64,000 nt of DNA. Source: Pelagibacteraceae bacterium AG-426-E17 (GTDB taxonomy: Bacteria > Pseudomonadota > Alphaproteobacteria > Pelagibacterales > Pelagibacteraceae). Of this stretch, positions 17,304 through 24,952 are shown one piece after another. The notes under the pieces are model-generated. The model was not told the DNA's origin and did no database searches. It was given only the letters and a program-made list of their open reading frames with translations. The stretch lies in NCBI GenBank assembly GCA_003210095.1, contig QCNP01000001.1, forward strand, positions 62,001 to 126,000. Direction: 5' to 3'. Numbering within the stretch: the first letter of the stretch is position 1; every line of letters begins with the position of its first letter. The translations under genes and the position numbers were made by a program.

Positions 17304-18272
17304 TTAATAAGCGGATAAAACAGATTGACCTCTAGCACCAGCTTTCTTTGTCCACTCAGATGCCATTTGAGATCCAACTTTTTCGAAATGTTGTTTCAAT
17401 GCAGAATTAACTTTACCAACACTCATTCCAGCATCAGCTAAGGCTTTCTTGTCATTCTTGTTTCCCATTTTTGAAAGTTGCCACCCTTTTCTTTCAGCAA
17501 GAGCTGCTTCTTTCATAATTAAGTCTTGAGTTTCTTTATCTAATTTATTCCAAGCTTTTTTGTTTGCAATAATCATATTTTTTGGAAACCAAGCAGCTAT
17601 ATCATAGAAATATTTAACTCCGTTTTCCCAAATCTTGCTGTTCTTTCCAGTTGTTGGTGAAGTAATCATACTTTCAACAGCTCCTGTAGAAAATGCTTGA
17701 GATATCTCTGCTGCTTCGATTTTGGTTGGAGCCATACCAGTAAGCTCTGCAATTCTAATTGTAGCACCATTATAAGCTCTAAACTTTAATCCTTTTAAAT
17801 CTTCAACACTATTTATCTCTTTTTTAGAATATAAACCTTGAGCAGGCCATGGCACCGCATATAAAAATACCAAACCTTTAGCATCTAAACTTTTTGCTAT
17901 TTCGGCTTTTGATGCTTTATATAACTTCATAGCATCTGTGTACGATGTAGCTAAAAAAGGTAAAGAGTCGATTTCTAGTAAAGGATCTTCTTTACCTAAT
18001 GCTGACATAAATCTTTCACCAATTGGAGCTTGTCCTGTTCTTACTGCTCTAAAAATTTCTCCACCTTTGAATAATGATCCACCTGGGTGAGTGACTATAG
18101 TAAGTTTACCACCACTTTTTTCAGTTACATTTTTTGCAAATTCGGTTGCATTTGCAGAATGAAAATTACCCGCACCATAAGCTAACGCCATATCCCATTT
18201 TTCAGCATATGATACATTTGAGAGTAAAAGTAGTGATGTTAATATTGAAATAAAGTATTTTATTATTCTCAT
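17304..18272 (-). CDS. dctP: TRAP transporter periplasmic substrate-binding protein (DctP family)
   Basis: The periplasmic receptor of the TRAP importer, 322 residues, with a signal peptide (MRIIKYFISILTSLLLLSNVSYA, cleavage before EKWDMAL). GLKFRAYNGATIR holds the arginine that TRAP receptors use to clamp a carboxylate, so an organic acid is likely. NMIIANKKAWNKL is the usual hinge-region segment. A GGAGG ribosome site precedes the ATG. It is divergent from the TerC-like gene with a 115-bp spacer in which I see no repeat. Taurine, sulfonates and keto acids are all conceivable ligands. Confidence 0.9.
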   Translation of the reverse strand: MRIIKYFISILTSLLLLSNVSYAEKWDMALAYGAGNFHSANATEFAKNVTEKSGGKLTIVTHPGGSLFKGGEIFRAVRTGQAPIGERFMSALGKEDPLLEIDSLPFLATSYTDAMKLYKASKAEIAKSLDAKGLVFLYAVPWPAQGLYSKKEINSVEDLKGLKFRAYNGATIRIAELTGMAPTKIEAAEISQAFSTGAVESMITSPTTGKNSKIWENGVKYFYDIAAWFPKNMIIANKKAWNKLDKETQDLIMKEAALAERKGWQLSKMGNKNDKKALADAGMSVGKVNSALKQHFEKVGSQMASEWTKKAGARGQSVLSAY

Positions 18273-18387
18273 TTCACCTCCTCTTTATAAAAATATATTT
18301 GATTATTAATTTAATGTTAAATCAATAAAAAAATTGTCTACTTTTAATTGAAAAATCCTAATATTCATTTAATATCTAAGAATTCCA

Positions 18388-19014
18388 ATGGAACAATCAC
18401 TATTTCTTGAACAATCTTTAATTCTTTTACAAATAATATTCATTGATATTATTTTGGCTGCAGATAACGCAATAATAATCGGCTTAATAGCTGCTAACTT
18501 TGTTCCAAAACATAGAAGACAAATTATACTTTGGGGTGTAGCAGGTGCATTAATTTTTAAAGTTATTTTTGCAATTTTTGCAACTTATTTATTTAAATTT
18601 TATTTTATTAAAATTTTAGGTGGGCTACTATTAATTTGGATAGTTTATGATTTAAGAAAAGACTTATTTGAAATCAAGAAAGTTAAATCACCAACAAAAG
18701 TTTCTAAGGAGCCCTCATATATACAAAGTGTGTATAAAGTTTTATTTGCAGATATAACAATTAGTTTTGATAATGTTATTGGTGTTGTTGGGGCTTCTAA
18801 AGGTTATTTTGGTTTTATGATTTTTGGTTTAGTTTTGTCAGTTATTTTAACTGGAGCTCTTGCAACGTATCTTGCAAACTATATTCAAAAACATTTATGG
18901 ATTGCTTATGTGGGTTTAGCATTTATTTTACTTGTTGCTATTCAATTAATAATAGGTGGATTAGTGGATTTAGAAATTTTACGAGTAAATGAGGAATTTA
19001 AAAAATATTTTTAA
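18388..19014 (+). CDS. TerC / YjbE family integral membrane protein
   Basis: A 208-residue membrane protein with about seven hydrophobic segments. Two inverted halves each carry the family's acidic motif inside a helix: ADNAIIIG at about 25-32 and ADITISFDNVIG at about 119-130. TerC-family proteins are linked to metal-ion, especially manganese, export and to tellurite resistance; the exact ion is not shown here. It is followed at 9 bp by the cyclotransferase-like gene. Confidence 0.85.
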   Translation: MEQSLFLEQSLILLQIIFIDIILAADNAIIIGLIAANFVPKHRRQIILWGVAGALIFKVIFAIFATYLFKFYFIKILGGLLLIWIVYDLRKDLFEIKKVKSPTKVSKEPSYIQSVYKVLFADITISFDNVIGVVGASKGYFGFMIFGLVLSVILTGALATYLANYIQKHLWIAYVGLAFILLVAIQLIIGGLVDLEILRVNEEFKKYF

Positions 19015-19023
19015 ATATCAAAT

Positions 19024-19716
19024 ATGAAAAAGTTGTTAATCATTATAGTATTAATTTTTTCAACACATTTAGCACAAAGTCAGGAATGTAATTTAAATCC
19101 AGAGCGAGGGAGTAAAAATTATATTATTGGCTATGGATCCTTAATGGATAAAGAATCGAGAATTAGAACAAATAAATCAGCTTTTGTAGTTAAGCCTATT
19201 TTGATCAAAGGTTTTGAGAGAACTTGGGGCCTTCAGGGGGGGATGTACAAAATTACTTTTTTAACAATCATTAAAAAAGAAAACTCGGCTGTTAATGCAG
19301 TTTATTACCCAGTTTCAATAAAGGACTTGAATAAGACAGATAAAAGAGAGAGTGGCTATTGTAGAGTAAAAGTTGAAGGCAAAGATTTAAGTTTCTATGG
19401 AAAAAAAATTAAAACTAAAAATAAAAATTTTTGGGTTTATGCAGCTAATCCAGGAAAAATAAAAAAGCCAAATAATAATCATCCAATTGTTCAATCATAT
19501 GTAGATTTATTTATAGGTGGTTGTTTTCAGATTAAGGAGAGATATAAAATTAATGAATTTCCAAAACAATGCGTAGAAACAACTACTGAATGGTCAAAGC
19601 ATTGGGTAAATGATAGAGTACATGCTAGAAGACCATTCCTAGTGCCAAATTTTTATAAAATAGATAAACTTTTATCAAATTACTTTGACTACTATTTAGA
19701 AAATAAATACCAATAA
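19024..19716 (+). CDS. Exported gamma-glutamylcyclotransferase-like protein
   Basis: A 230-residue protein with a signal peptide (MKKLLIIIVLIFSTHLAQSQ, then ECNL). The mature start contains GYGSLM at 36-41, the cyclotransferase (GGCT/AIG2) substrate loop, and RESGYCRV carries a glutamate (E109) at the position of the catalytic acid. Such enzymes release 5-oxoproline from gamma-glutamyl peptides. The extension from about residue 140 to the end is not typical and includes conserved-looking KHWVNDRVHARRPF. A periplasmic location for this fold is unusual. The 5-oxoprolinase genes lie about 4 kb away. Its stop is immediately followed by the convergent gene's stop. Confidence 0.7.
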   Translation: MKKLLIIIVLIFSTHLAQSQECNLNPERGSKNYIIGYGSLMDKESRIRTNKSAFVVKPILIKGFERTWGLQGGMYKITFLTIIKKENSAVNAVYYPVSIKDLNKTDKRESGYCRVKVEGKDLSFYGKKIKTKNKNFWVYAANPGKIKKPNNNHPIVQSYVDLFIGGCFQIKERYKINEFPKQCVETTTEWSKHWVNDRVHARRPFLVPNFYKIDKLLSNYFDYYLENKYQ

Positions 19717-20352
19717 TCACATTTTATACTCAAAATTTTGAGTGGTTTCATTAACTCCAATCTCTATGGCGCCGTTACTTAAATGAAATTTTCTAGCCAT
19801 ATCAGTAAGTGGTGAAAGTGTAACTAACCTATTAAGATGGTTTGTTTTTTTAATTTTTTTAAATACTTCTTTTACAATTAATCTACCACCACCTTTTTTT
19901 TTGGACCAGACTGTATAAGCAATGGCAATTTGTCCAACTTTAAAATCTCTATTTATACTTTGTAAATATGCATCCTTACTCATCTTATCAAGTTCATCTA
20001 CATTTTTTGGAATATTATTTGTAAAAGCAAAACACATGACTGCATGAATTTCATCTTGATATTTAACACCATAAATTTTTCTTCCATAACTTGTTCTAAA
20101 TTCATTATCCAGCTCTGGTCTTACCGGATCCTCTAAAGTATTGCATTTCGGTAACTCAACAATTTCAGCACCTTTTACCCAATCAAAAAAATTTTTTACT
20201 GATTTTCCAATATCAATTTTTTTGCCTTTAATAGAACTATTAAATTTGTTGGATATTTGCTCTTTTTTTTTTGTTATTGATCGTTTTAATATTTTGCTTT
20301 TTCTTTTTAAAGCAACTTTTATTTTTCTTTTTAATGGTTTTTTTTCCTTCAT
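19717..20352 (-). CDS. Hypothetical protein with basic tail and acyltransferase-like domain
   Basis: A 211-residue protein of unknown function. The first 45 residues are very rich in lysine and arginine (MKEKKPLKRKIKVALKRK...), with no hydrophobic segment. The rest resembles a small GNAT-like alpha/beta domain: a strand pair KIYGVKYQDEIHAVMCFAF, a turn, AIAYTVWSKKKGGGRLIVKEVF and a final strand. The resemblance is weak, and I cannot point to a definite acetyl-CoA loop. The tail could bind nucleic acid or ribosomes. It overlaps nothing and lies 27 bp after proC, so it could be the last gene of the lysE-proC unit. Confidence 0.5.
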   Translation of the reverse strand: MKEKKPLKRKIKVALKRKSKILKRSITKKKEQISNKFNSSIKGKKIDIGKSVKNFFDWVKGAEIVELPKCNTLEDPVRPELDNEFRTSYGRKIYGVKYQDEIHAVMCFAFTNNIPKNVDELDKMSKDAYLQSINRDFKVGQIAIAYTVWSKKKGGGRLIVKEVFKKIKKTNHLNRLVTLSPLTDMARKFHLSNGAIEIGVNETTQNFEYKM

Positions 20353-20379
20353 TATTTTGGATTTATAGACTAAATTTTA

Positions 20380-21156
20380 TTAATTAGATTGTGACTTATT
20401 TAACCTTTTTATTATCTTATTTGAGGTTTTTTCAAGTAATCTGTAAAAACCAGCTTTTCTTAAATCTTTAACAGCTTGCTCATTTAATCCTCCAGGTGTT
20501 TGAGACTCTTTAACAAGCTTTTTAAGATTGGTTTGATGTTTAAAAGCATTTTCTGTTAGAGCAAGAAATAAGGAAGATATATATTTTTGTGCATTTTGTC
20601 TCTTTATTCCTTTTTTTACTAGCCAACTAGATAATGAATACAAAATTTCATAAAACGGTGCCATCATTGCAGAAGTTGTCCAGAAATTTAAAGACAGCTT
20701 CTCATTATTAATTTCGATTGTAGATCCCAAATTATCAAAAAATCTTTTAACTTTATTGTTAGGGGGGTAAATTGGAACTGGTCCTTTACATAACGAAATT
20801 GGAGGCAATGGTATAGCTCTGACAATATTTTTTTTTAAACCAGTAATTTTTTTTAATTTAGTTAAATCGATTGTAGAAATAAAACTAATTATCAACTTAT
20901 TTTGCTTAAATTTTAATTTATTCAAAATTTTATTACCTACATTTGGAGTAACTGCTAGAAATATCCAATTTGATTTATCGACAATATCTTGATTGTTTTT
21001 AATTATTTTAATTTTTTTACTCTTTATTTGTAAGTTTCTAGAAATTTTTTTATTTCTTTCAGAAATAAAAATTTTTGAAACTTTCAATTTTGAGTTGACA
21101 ATACCTGTAACTACTGCTTTGGTAATTTGTCCTGTACCTATAAAACCAATTTTCAT
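20380..21156 (-). CDS. proC: Pyrroline-5-carboxylate reductase
   Basis: Catalyses the last step of proline synthesis, reducing pyrroline-5-carboxylate with NAD(P)H. The N-terminal dinucleotide loop is GFIGTGQITKAV and the family's C-terminal signature is seen as ESQTPGGLNEQAV. VRAIPLPPI and GPVPIYPP are the central substrate-side segments. At 258 residues it is slightly short, and the sequence is divergent with many lysines, so another member of the P5CR-like family is possible. It lies 18 bp downstream of the LysE-type exporter gene. Confidence 0.8.
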   Translation of the reverse strand: MKIGFIGTGQITKAVVTGIVNSKLKVSKIFISERNKKISRNLQIKSKKIKIIKNNQDIVDKSNWIFLAVTPNVGNKILNKLKFKQNKLIISFISTIDLTKLKKITGLKKNIVRAIPLPPISLCKGPVPIYPPNNKVKRFFDNLGSTIEINNEKLSLNFWTTSAMMAPFYEILYSLSSWLVKKGIKRQNAQKYISSLFLALTENAFKHQTNLKKLVKESQTPGGLNEQAVKDLRKAGFYRLLEKTSNKIIKRLNKSQSN

Positions 21157-21174
21157 AATAAATTAATATAGTTG

Positions 21175-21789
21175 TTAATAGTGTTGTGTAAATCCAATAA
21201 AAATTGCAATAAAAATCAATACACACGCTGAAATTGAGTTAATCACTCTTGGATTTGCTTTGATCCAAGTTAAAAGTTTTTCAGCTAAGATTGCGTAACC
21301 AATTAAAGATAGAAAATCTAATATTATATAAGTAATAATTAAAATTAAAAATTGAGTGATATAATTTTCATTAAAATTTATAAACTGCGGAAAAATTAAT
21401 GGGAAGAATATCCAAGCTTTCGGACTAGTACCCGCTACAATAAAACCATCTTTAAAAAATGATAATAAAGTTTTTGATTTATCTGATGTTTTGTCAAAAT
21501 CCTTTGGTCTAGACTTATAAATGTCATACGAAAGGTAAAACAAATAAGCGATACCAAACCATTTCAAAATATTTAAAGTCTCTCTATTATCAGCAATGAA
21601 TGAACCTATAAAAAAAATTACTAAAGTAGCTTGTATAAGATTTGCAGTTACGTCACCTAAAGCAATCCATATACATTTTTTAGTGCCATAATTCATTGCA
21701 TAAGAGATAATAACAATTCTTGGTGTGCCTGGGGTAATAAATAAAAAAAGTATAATTTGTAAAAAAAGAAAATAATCTAAAGGAAGCAT
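21175..21789 (-). CDS. LysE / RhtB family amino acid exporter
   Basis: A 204-residue inner-membrane protein with about six helices. The start shows the family pattern FLFITPGTPRIVIISYAMNYG and then LGDVTANLIQATLV. LysE/RhtB proteins export amino acids such as lysine, threonine, homoserine or methionine. The leader is structured: a 10-bp stem holds the AGGA ribosome-binding site and a possible pseudoknot abuts the ATG. It is transcribed with proC. The substrate is unknown. Confidence 0.82.
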   Translation of the reverse strand: MLPLDYFLFLQIILFLFITPGTPRIVIISYAMNYGTKKCIWIALGDVTANLIQATLVIFFIGSFIADNRETLNILKWFGIAYLFYLSYDIYKSRPKDFDKTSDKSKTLLSFFKDGFIVAGTSPKAWIFFPLIFPQFINFNENYITQFLILIITYIILDFLSLIGYAILAEKLLTWIKANPRVINSISACVLIFIAIFIGFTQHY

Positions 21790-21842
21790 TCTAGGGATAG
21801 TCCTAAAAAACCGGGAGCTAAAGATGGCTAGATAGGACTATC
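21790..21842 (-). promoter_or_regulatory. Structured 5' leader of the LysE-family gene, possible pseudoknot
   Basis: In minus-strand order GATAGTCCTA (21842-21833) pairs perfectly with TAGGACTATC (21805-21796) across a 27-base loop. The loop's first five bases TCTAG (21832-21828) are complementary to CTAGA (21794-21790) just before the ATG, so an H-type pseudoknot can form. The only Shine-Dalgarno-like sequence, AGGA, is inside the 3' arm of the first stem. This is the layout of translational riboswitches, but I do not recognise a known class. Confidence 0.5.
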
Positions 21843-21845
21843 AGA

Positions 21846-21863
21846 TACTGTTATATCACAGTA
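21846..21863. repeat. Second small hairpin in the lysE spacer
   Basis: TACTGT and ACAGTA pair perfectly around a 6-base loop, next to the larger inverted repeat in the 119-bp divergent spacer. It could be part of the same leader RNA on the minus strand or an operator. No T run follows. Confidence 0.35.
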
Positions 21864-21908
21864 CGTAAAAATTGCATTAATCAATTTTTTAATATTTATT
21901 ATAAATTT

Positions 21909-22202
21909 ATGAAAAAAAGTCGCAGACCTGTTACAAAGGTTAAAAATCCTGAGCCCAAAGTGGGCAGTCAAAGTTGGGTCATATGGGCTGCTTGGGCAGA
22001 CCGAATAACTTTCGAAGACATTAAATCAAAAACAGGTTTAACTGAGGGAGATGTTATAAAAATAATGAGAAGGTCACTTAAACCTTCATCATTTAAGCTT
22101 TGGAGAAAAAGAGCAAAAGGACAAAGTATAAAACATAGAAAAAAATTTGAAGAAAGTAGAAAAGAAATAAGAAGAAAAATTAAAAAAAATGACTATATAT
22201 AA
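21909..22202 (+). CDS. Small basic protein of the TIGR03643/DUF2805 family
   Basis: A 97-residue basic protein. The conserved core WVIWAAWADRITFEDIKSKTGL, then EGDVIKIMRRSLKPSSFKLWRKR, is the family pattern; it looks like a short helix-turn-helix unit followed by an arginine-rich segment, so nucleic-acid binding is plausible. Function is unknown. It is 3 bp upstream of the glutaredoxin gene and probably co-transcribed. Confidence 0.8.
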   Translation: MKKSRRPVTKVKNPEPKVGSQSWVIWAAWADRITFEDIKSKTGLTEGDVIKIMRRSLKPSSFKLWRKRAKGQSIKHRKKFEESRKEIRRKIKKNDYI

Positions 22203-22205
22203 ATA

Positions 22206-22460
22206 ATGAAAAAAATTACTATTTATACTGGACCTGTTTGCAATTATTGCGATGCTGCAAAAAGATTATTAAAGAGAAATAATGCATCATTTACCGAAAT
22301 TAATATTGCAGAAGTCGATGGAGCATTAGATGAAATGCTTAAAAAAGCAAATGGTAAAAGAACTATTCCACAAATATTTTTTGATGATCAGCACATTGGT
22401 GGTTATGAAGAAATTAGAGCTTTAGAAAAAGATAATAAGCTACAAGATCTTTTAAAATAA
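22206..22460 (+). CDS. grxC: Glutaredoxin 3
   Basis: An 84-residue thiol-disulfide oxidoreductase of the cytoplasm. The redox motif is CNYC at 12-15 (the classical CPYC has Pro where Asn is found here), followed by TIPQIF and GGYEEI, which bind glutathione. It follows the TIGR03643 gene by 3 bp and overlaps the convergent membrane-protein gene by 9 bp. Confidence 0.92.
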   Translation: MKKITIYTGPVCNYCDAAKRLLKRNNASFTEINIAEVDGALDEMLKKANGKRTIPQIFFDDQHIGGYEEIRALEKDNKLQDLLK

Positions 22461-22793
22461 AACGTAATAAATAATCAAAAATATAAGTGTATATTCAAAA
22501 AAACTTTTAAAGTTTAATATTTGTTTTTCACTAAACTTTTGATTTATTATTTTTCTTAAAAAATAAAATCCTAAATTAACAACTATTAATCCTATTGCTA
22601 ATCCTATTAAAACAAATTTAATTTGGAAATTTTTATAACCAAAATAAATTGCAGCTAAAAAAGTAAACCAAGATACTTTAGAGATAAATATTTTAAATAA
22701 AAGACCAGCTTTTTTACTAAAAATAGATTGAGTTTTAATTATAGAATAAGACCAAATAATCCCGATTAAAAAAGTAAAATATTTTATAATCAT
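22452..22793 (-). CDS. Small hypothetical membrane protein
   Basis: A 113-residue protein with about four hydrophobic helices (near 2-18, 38-55, 60-80 and 95-112), with no motif I recognise. It follows msrB with a 4-bp ATGA overlap and so belongs to the msrB-HDAC-like-DMT run. Confidence 0.55.
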   Translation of the reverse strand: MIIKYFTFLIGIIWSYSIIKTQSIFSKKAGLLFKIFISKVSWFTFLAAIYFGYKNFQIKFVLIGLAIGLIVVNLGFYFLRKIINQKFSEKQILNFKSFFEYTLIFLIIYYVLF

Positions 22794-23164
22794 TTTAATT
22801 TTTTAGGTTTAAATACTAAACATAAACCATTATTACAATATCTTTTCCCTGTTGGTTGAGGACCATCATCAAATATATGTCCATGATGCCCGCCACAACT
22901 CTTACAATGATACTCAGTTCTCGCGTAACCAACATGGTGATCTGTTTTTGTTTCAAATACATCAGGCAATGAGTCAAAGAACGATGGCCAACCAGAACCA
23001 CTTTCGTATTTTTTTTTTGATTCAAAAAGTTTTACATCGCAATTTGCACAATGATAATCACCTTCTCTTTTTTCAAAATTTAATTCACTAGACCCAGGTC
23101 TTTCTGTTCCCTCTTCAAATAAAATTAATTTTTGCTCAGAAGATAAATTAGGGTTTTTTTTCAT
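22790..23164 (-). CDS. msrB: Peptide-methionine (R)-S-oxide reductase
   Basis: Reduces the R form of methionine sulfoxide in proteins. I start it at 23164 (MKKNPNLS), where ATGA overlaps the stop of the upstream gene. The two zinc CxxC pairs are CANC and CKSC, GSGWPSF and HVGYARTEYHC are the family signature, and the catalytic cysteine lies in RYCNNGLCL. The length (124) is right for a single-domain MsrB. Likely role: repair of oxidised methionine; MsrA is not adjacent. Confidence 0.93.
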   Translation of the reverse strand: MKKNPNLSSEQKLILFEEGTERPGSSELNFEKREGDYHCANCDVKLFESKKKYESGSGWPSFFDSLPDVFETKTDHHVGYARTEYHCKSCGGHHGHIFDDGPQPTGKRYCNNGLCLVFKPKKLK

Positions 23165-24054
23165 ATAACAGATGCACAAGTTTTATGTAATATAGCATGT
23201 AGTCTTACTAAAGTTTCAAAATCTTTGTTATAACCACCTCCCAAAACTCCACAAATAGGAACATTTTTTTCAAAAAAGTTGTTTATTATCATTTCGTCTC
23301 TTCTTTTTATTCCATCCTCTGAGATTTTCAATTTACCTAACCTATCATTTAAATGTATATCAACTCCTGCAACATAAAATACAAAATCATACTTTTCCTT
23401 ATTTAATAACAAAATATTATCCTTTAGCTTTTTTAGATATTCCTCATCTTCAATATTATCATCTAAACTTACATCTAAATCACCCTTGTTTTTTTTTGCA
23501 GGATAATTGGATTTACAATGCATACTAAAAGTAAAAACAGATTTATCATTTTTGAAAATATCTGAAGTCCCATTTCCTTGATGAACATCAAGGTCAACTA
23601 TTAAAACATTTTTTACATAGCCTTTAGATTGTAAATATCTAGTCGCAACTGCCACATCATTAAAAACGCAGTAACCTGCTCCTTCATTATAAGTTGCGTG
23701 ATGGCTTCCTCCTGCTGTATTACATGCAATACGGTGATCAATAGCAAGTTTGCTTGCTAAGACAGTCCCACCAGTAGCTCTAAAAGATCTATTCACTACA
23801 CTATCATTTATTGGAAAACCAATTTTTTTTTGAGATTTGGTGTCTATAGTTTTTTTTTTTATACTAGCAATATACTCTAAAGAGTGCGCTCTGCTCAAAG
23901 TCTTTTCAGAACAATAATTAGGTTTATAAAATCTATCTACTATTTTTTGGTTTATTAAATAATTTGCAAGTTCACCAAACTTTCTTATTGGGAACTTATT
24001 GTCATCATTTATTTTCGCAACATAATCCTGGTGGTTGACTACTGGAAGTTTCAT
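23161..24054 (-). CDS. Histone deacetylase family protein (acetylpolyamine amidohydrolase-like)
   Basis: A 297-residue zinc amide hydrolase of the arginase/deacetylase fold. GGSHHATYNEGAGYCVFND holds the catalytic histidines and DLDVHQGNGTSDIF the zinc-binding Asp-His pair; GVDIHLNDRLG supplies the third ligand region. Bacterial members deacetylate acetylpolyamines, acetoin-pathway or other acetylated amines. It overlaps both the msrB and EamA genes by ATGA. The substrate is unknown. Confidence 0.87.
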   Translation of the reverse strand: MKLPVVNHQDYVAKINDDNKFPIRKFGELANYLINQKIVDRFYKPNYCSEKTLSRAHSLEYIASIKKKTIDTKSQKKIGFPINDSVVNRSFRATGGTVLASKLAIDHRIACNTAGGSHHATYNEGAGYCVFNDVAVATRYLQSKGYVKNVLIVDLDVHQGNGTSDIFKNDKSVFTFSMHCKSNYPAKKNKGDLDVSLDDNIEDEEYLKKLKDNILLLNKEKYDFVFYVAGVDIHLNDRLGKLKISEDGIKRRDEMIINNFFEKNVPICGVLGGGYNKDFETLVRLHAILHKTCASVI

Positions 24055-24944
24055 TTGGCAGTTTTTTTATTAGATAAATAAATTCCTGAAAGAATAAATG
24101 AAGCTCCTATAAAATGGTAAAGTTTAAATGTCTCTTGAAATATCAAAATTGCTAGCACTGCACTTAGTAGTGGCATTAATTGGATGAACATTGTAGCACG
24201 ATTTGGCCCCACTATCTCTATGCCCTTCTGCCAACAGTAATAAGCGGCTAGCGCAGGGAACATTACAACATAAAAAAGAATTATAAAAAATGGTATATTA
24301 AAATTTGTTTCTAAACCAATTGATTTTTCATAAATAAATTGTGGTATTAAGAATAAAATTCCAACTGAAACCATCAATTGAATTAATGTAAATTGCGAGA
24401 ACTTAAAACTATGTTTTTTAAGCAGTGTTGAATATAGCGACCAACAAATAACACAAACTAACATCCACAGATCACCTTTATTAAAATTTAAAGCTAAAAT
24501 TTTGTTTATGTCTGCATTAGAAATAATTGAGCTAATTCCAATTACAGATAACAATAATCCAATTAGTTGAAAAATATTTGTTTTATCTACTTTCATAAAC
24601 GATGAGATAATTATTGTTACTGCTGGAATAGCTGCTAGAACTAAAGCTACATTTATTACTTGTGTGTAGTTCAATGCAAAATATACAACTGAATTAAATG
24701 TGCTTATTGTCATTATTCCCATAAAACTTATCACAATCAAATTTTTTTTAATATAATTCCAATTGTTAAAAATTTCTTTGTATGTAAACGGTATTAAAAT
24801 CAACCATACTGAAATCCATCTAAAAAAATTTAAAGTTAATGGGGGGACATCGTATAAATATGCAAATTTACCTACAATAAAATTGCCCGACCAACAGAAT
24901 GTAGCAAACACAAGTAAACTGTAAGCTAAATAGTTTTTTGACAA
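24051..24944 (-). CDS. EamA-type (DMT superfamily) permease
   Basis: A 297-residue membrane protein with ten hydrophobic helices arranged as two EamA repeats (about 10-140 and 155-290). The first repeat has WSGNFIVGKFAY and the second WSLYSTLLKKH, the repeat signature. Such proteins export or import small metabolites; the direction and substrate are unknown. It overlaps the HDAC-like gene by ATGA and follows the DadA-like gene by 8 bp. Confidence 0.85.
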   Translation of the reverse strand: MSKNYLAYSLLVFATFCWSGNFIVGKFAYLYDVPPLTLNFFRWISVWLILIPFTYKEIFNNWNYIKKNLIVISFMGIMTISTFNSVVYFALNYTQVINVALVLAAIPAVTIIISSFMKVDKTNIFQLIGLLLSVIGISSIISNADINKILALNFNKGDLWMLVCVICWSLYSTLLKKHSFKFSQFTLIQLMVSVGILFLIPQFIYEKSIGLETNFNIPFFIILFYVVMFPALAAYYCWQKGIEIVGPNRATMFIQLMPLLSAVLAILIFQETFKLYHFIGASFILSGIYLSNKKTAK

Positions 24945-24952
24945 ATGAACCC

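Noticed and set aside
19728..19743. 16-bp palindrome ACTCAAAATTTTGAGT as a regulatory site
   Set aside because: It lies inside the 3' coding end of the convergent gene and has no T run; AT-rich palindromes are expected in this composition.
21846..21863. Hairpin as an intrinsic terminator
   Set aside because: Neither strand has a T run after it and no gene ends there.
22816..23091. Open frames overlapping msrB in other frames
   Set aside because: msrB has all family motifs; the alternative products resemble nothing.
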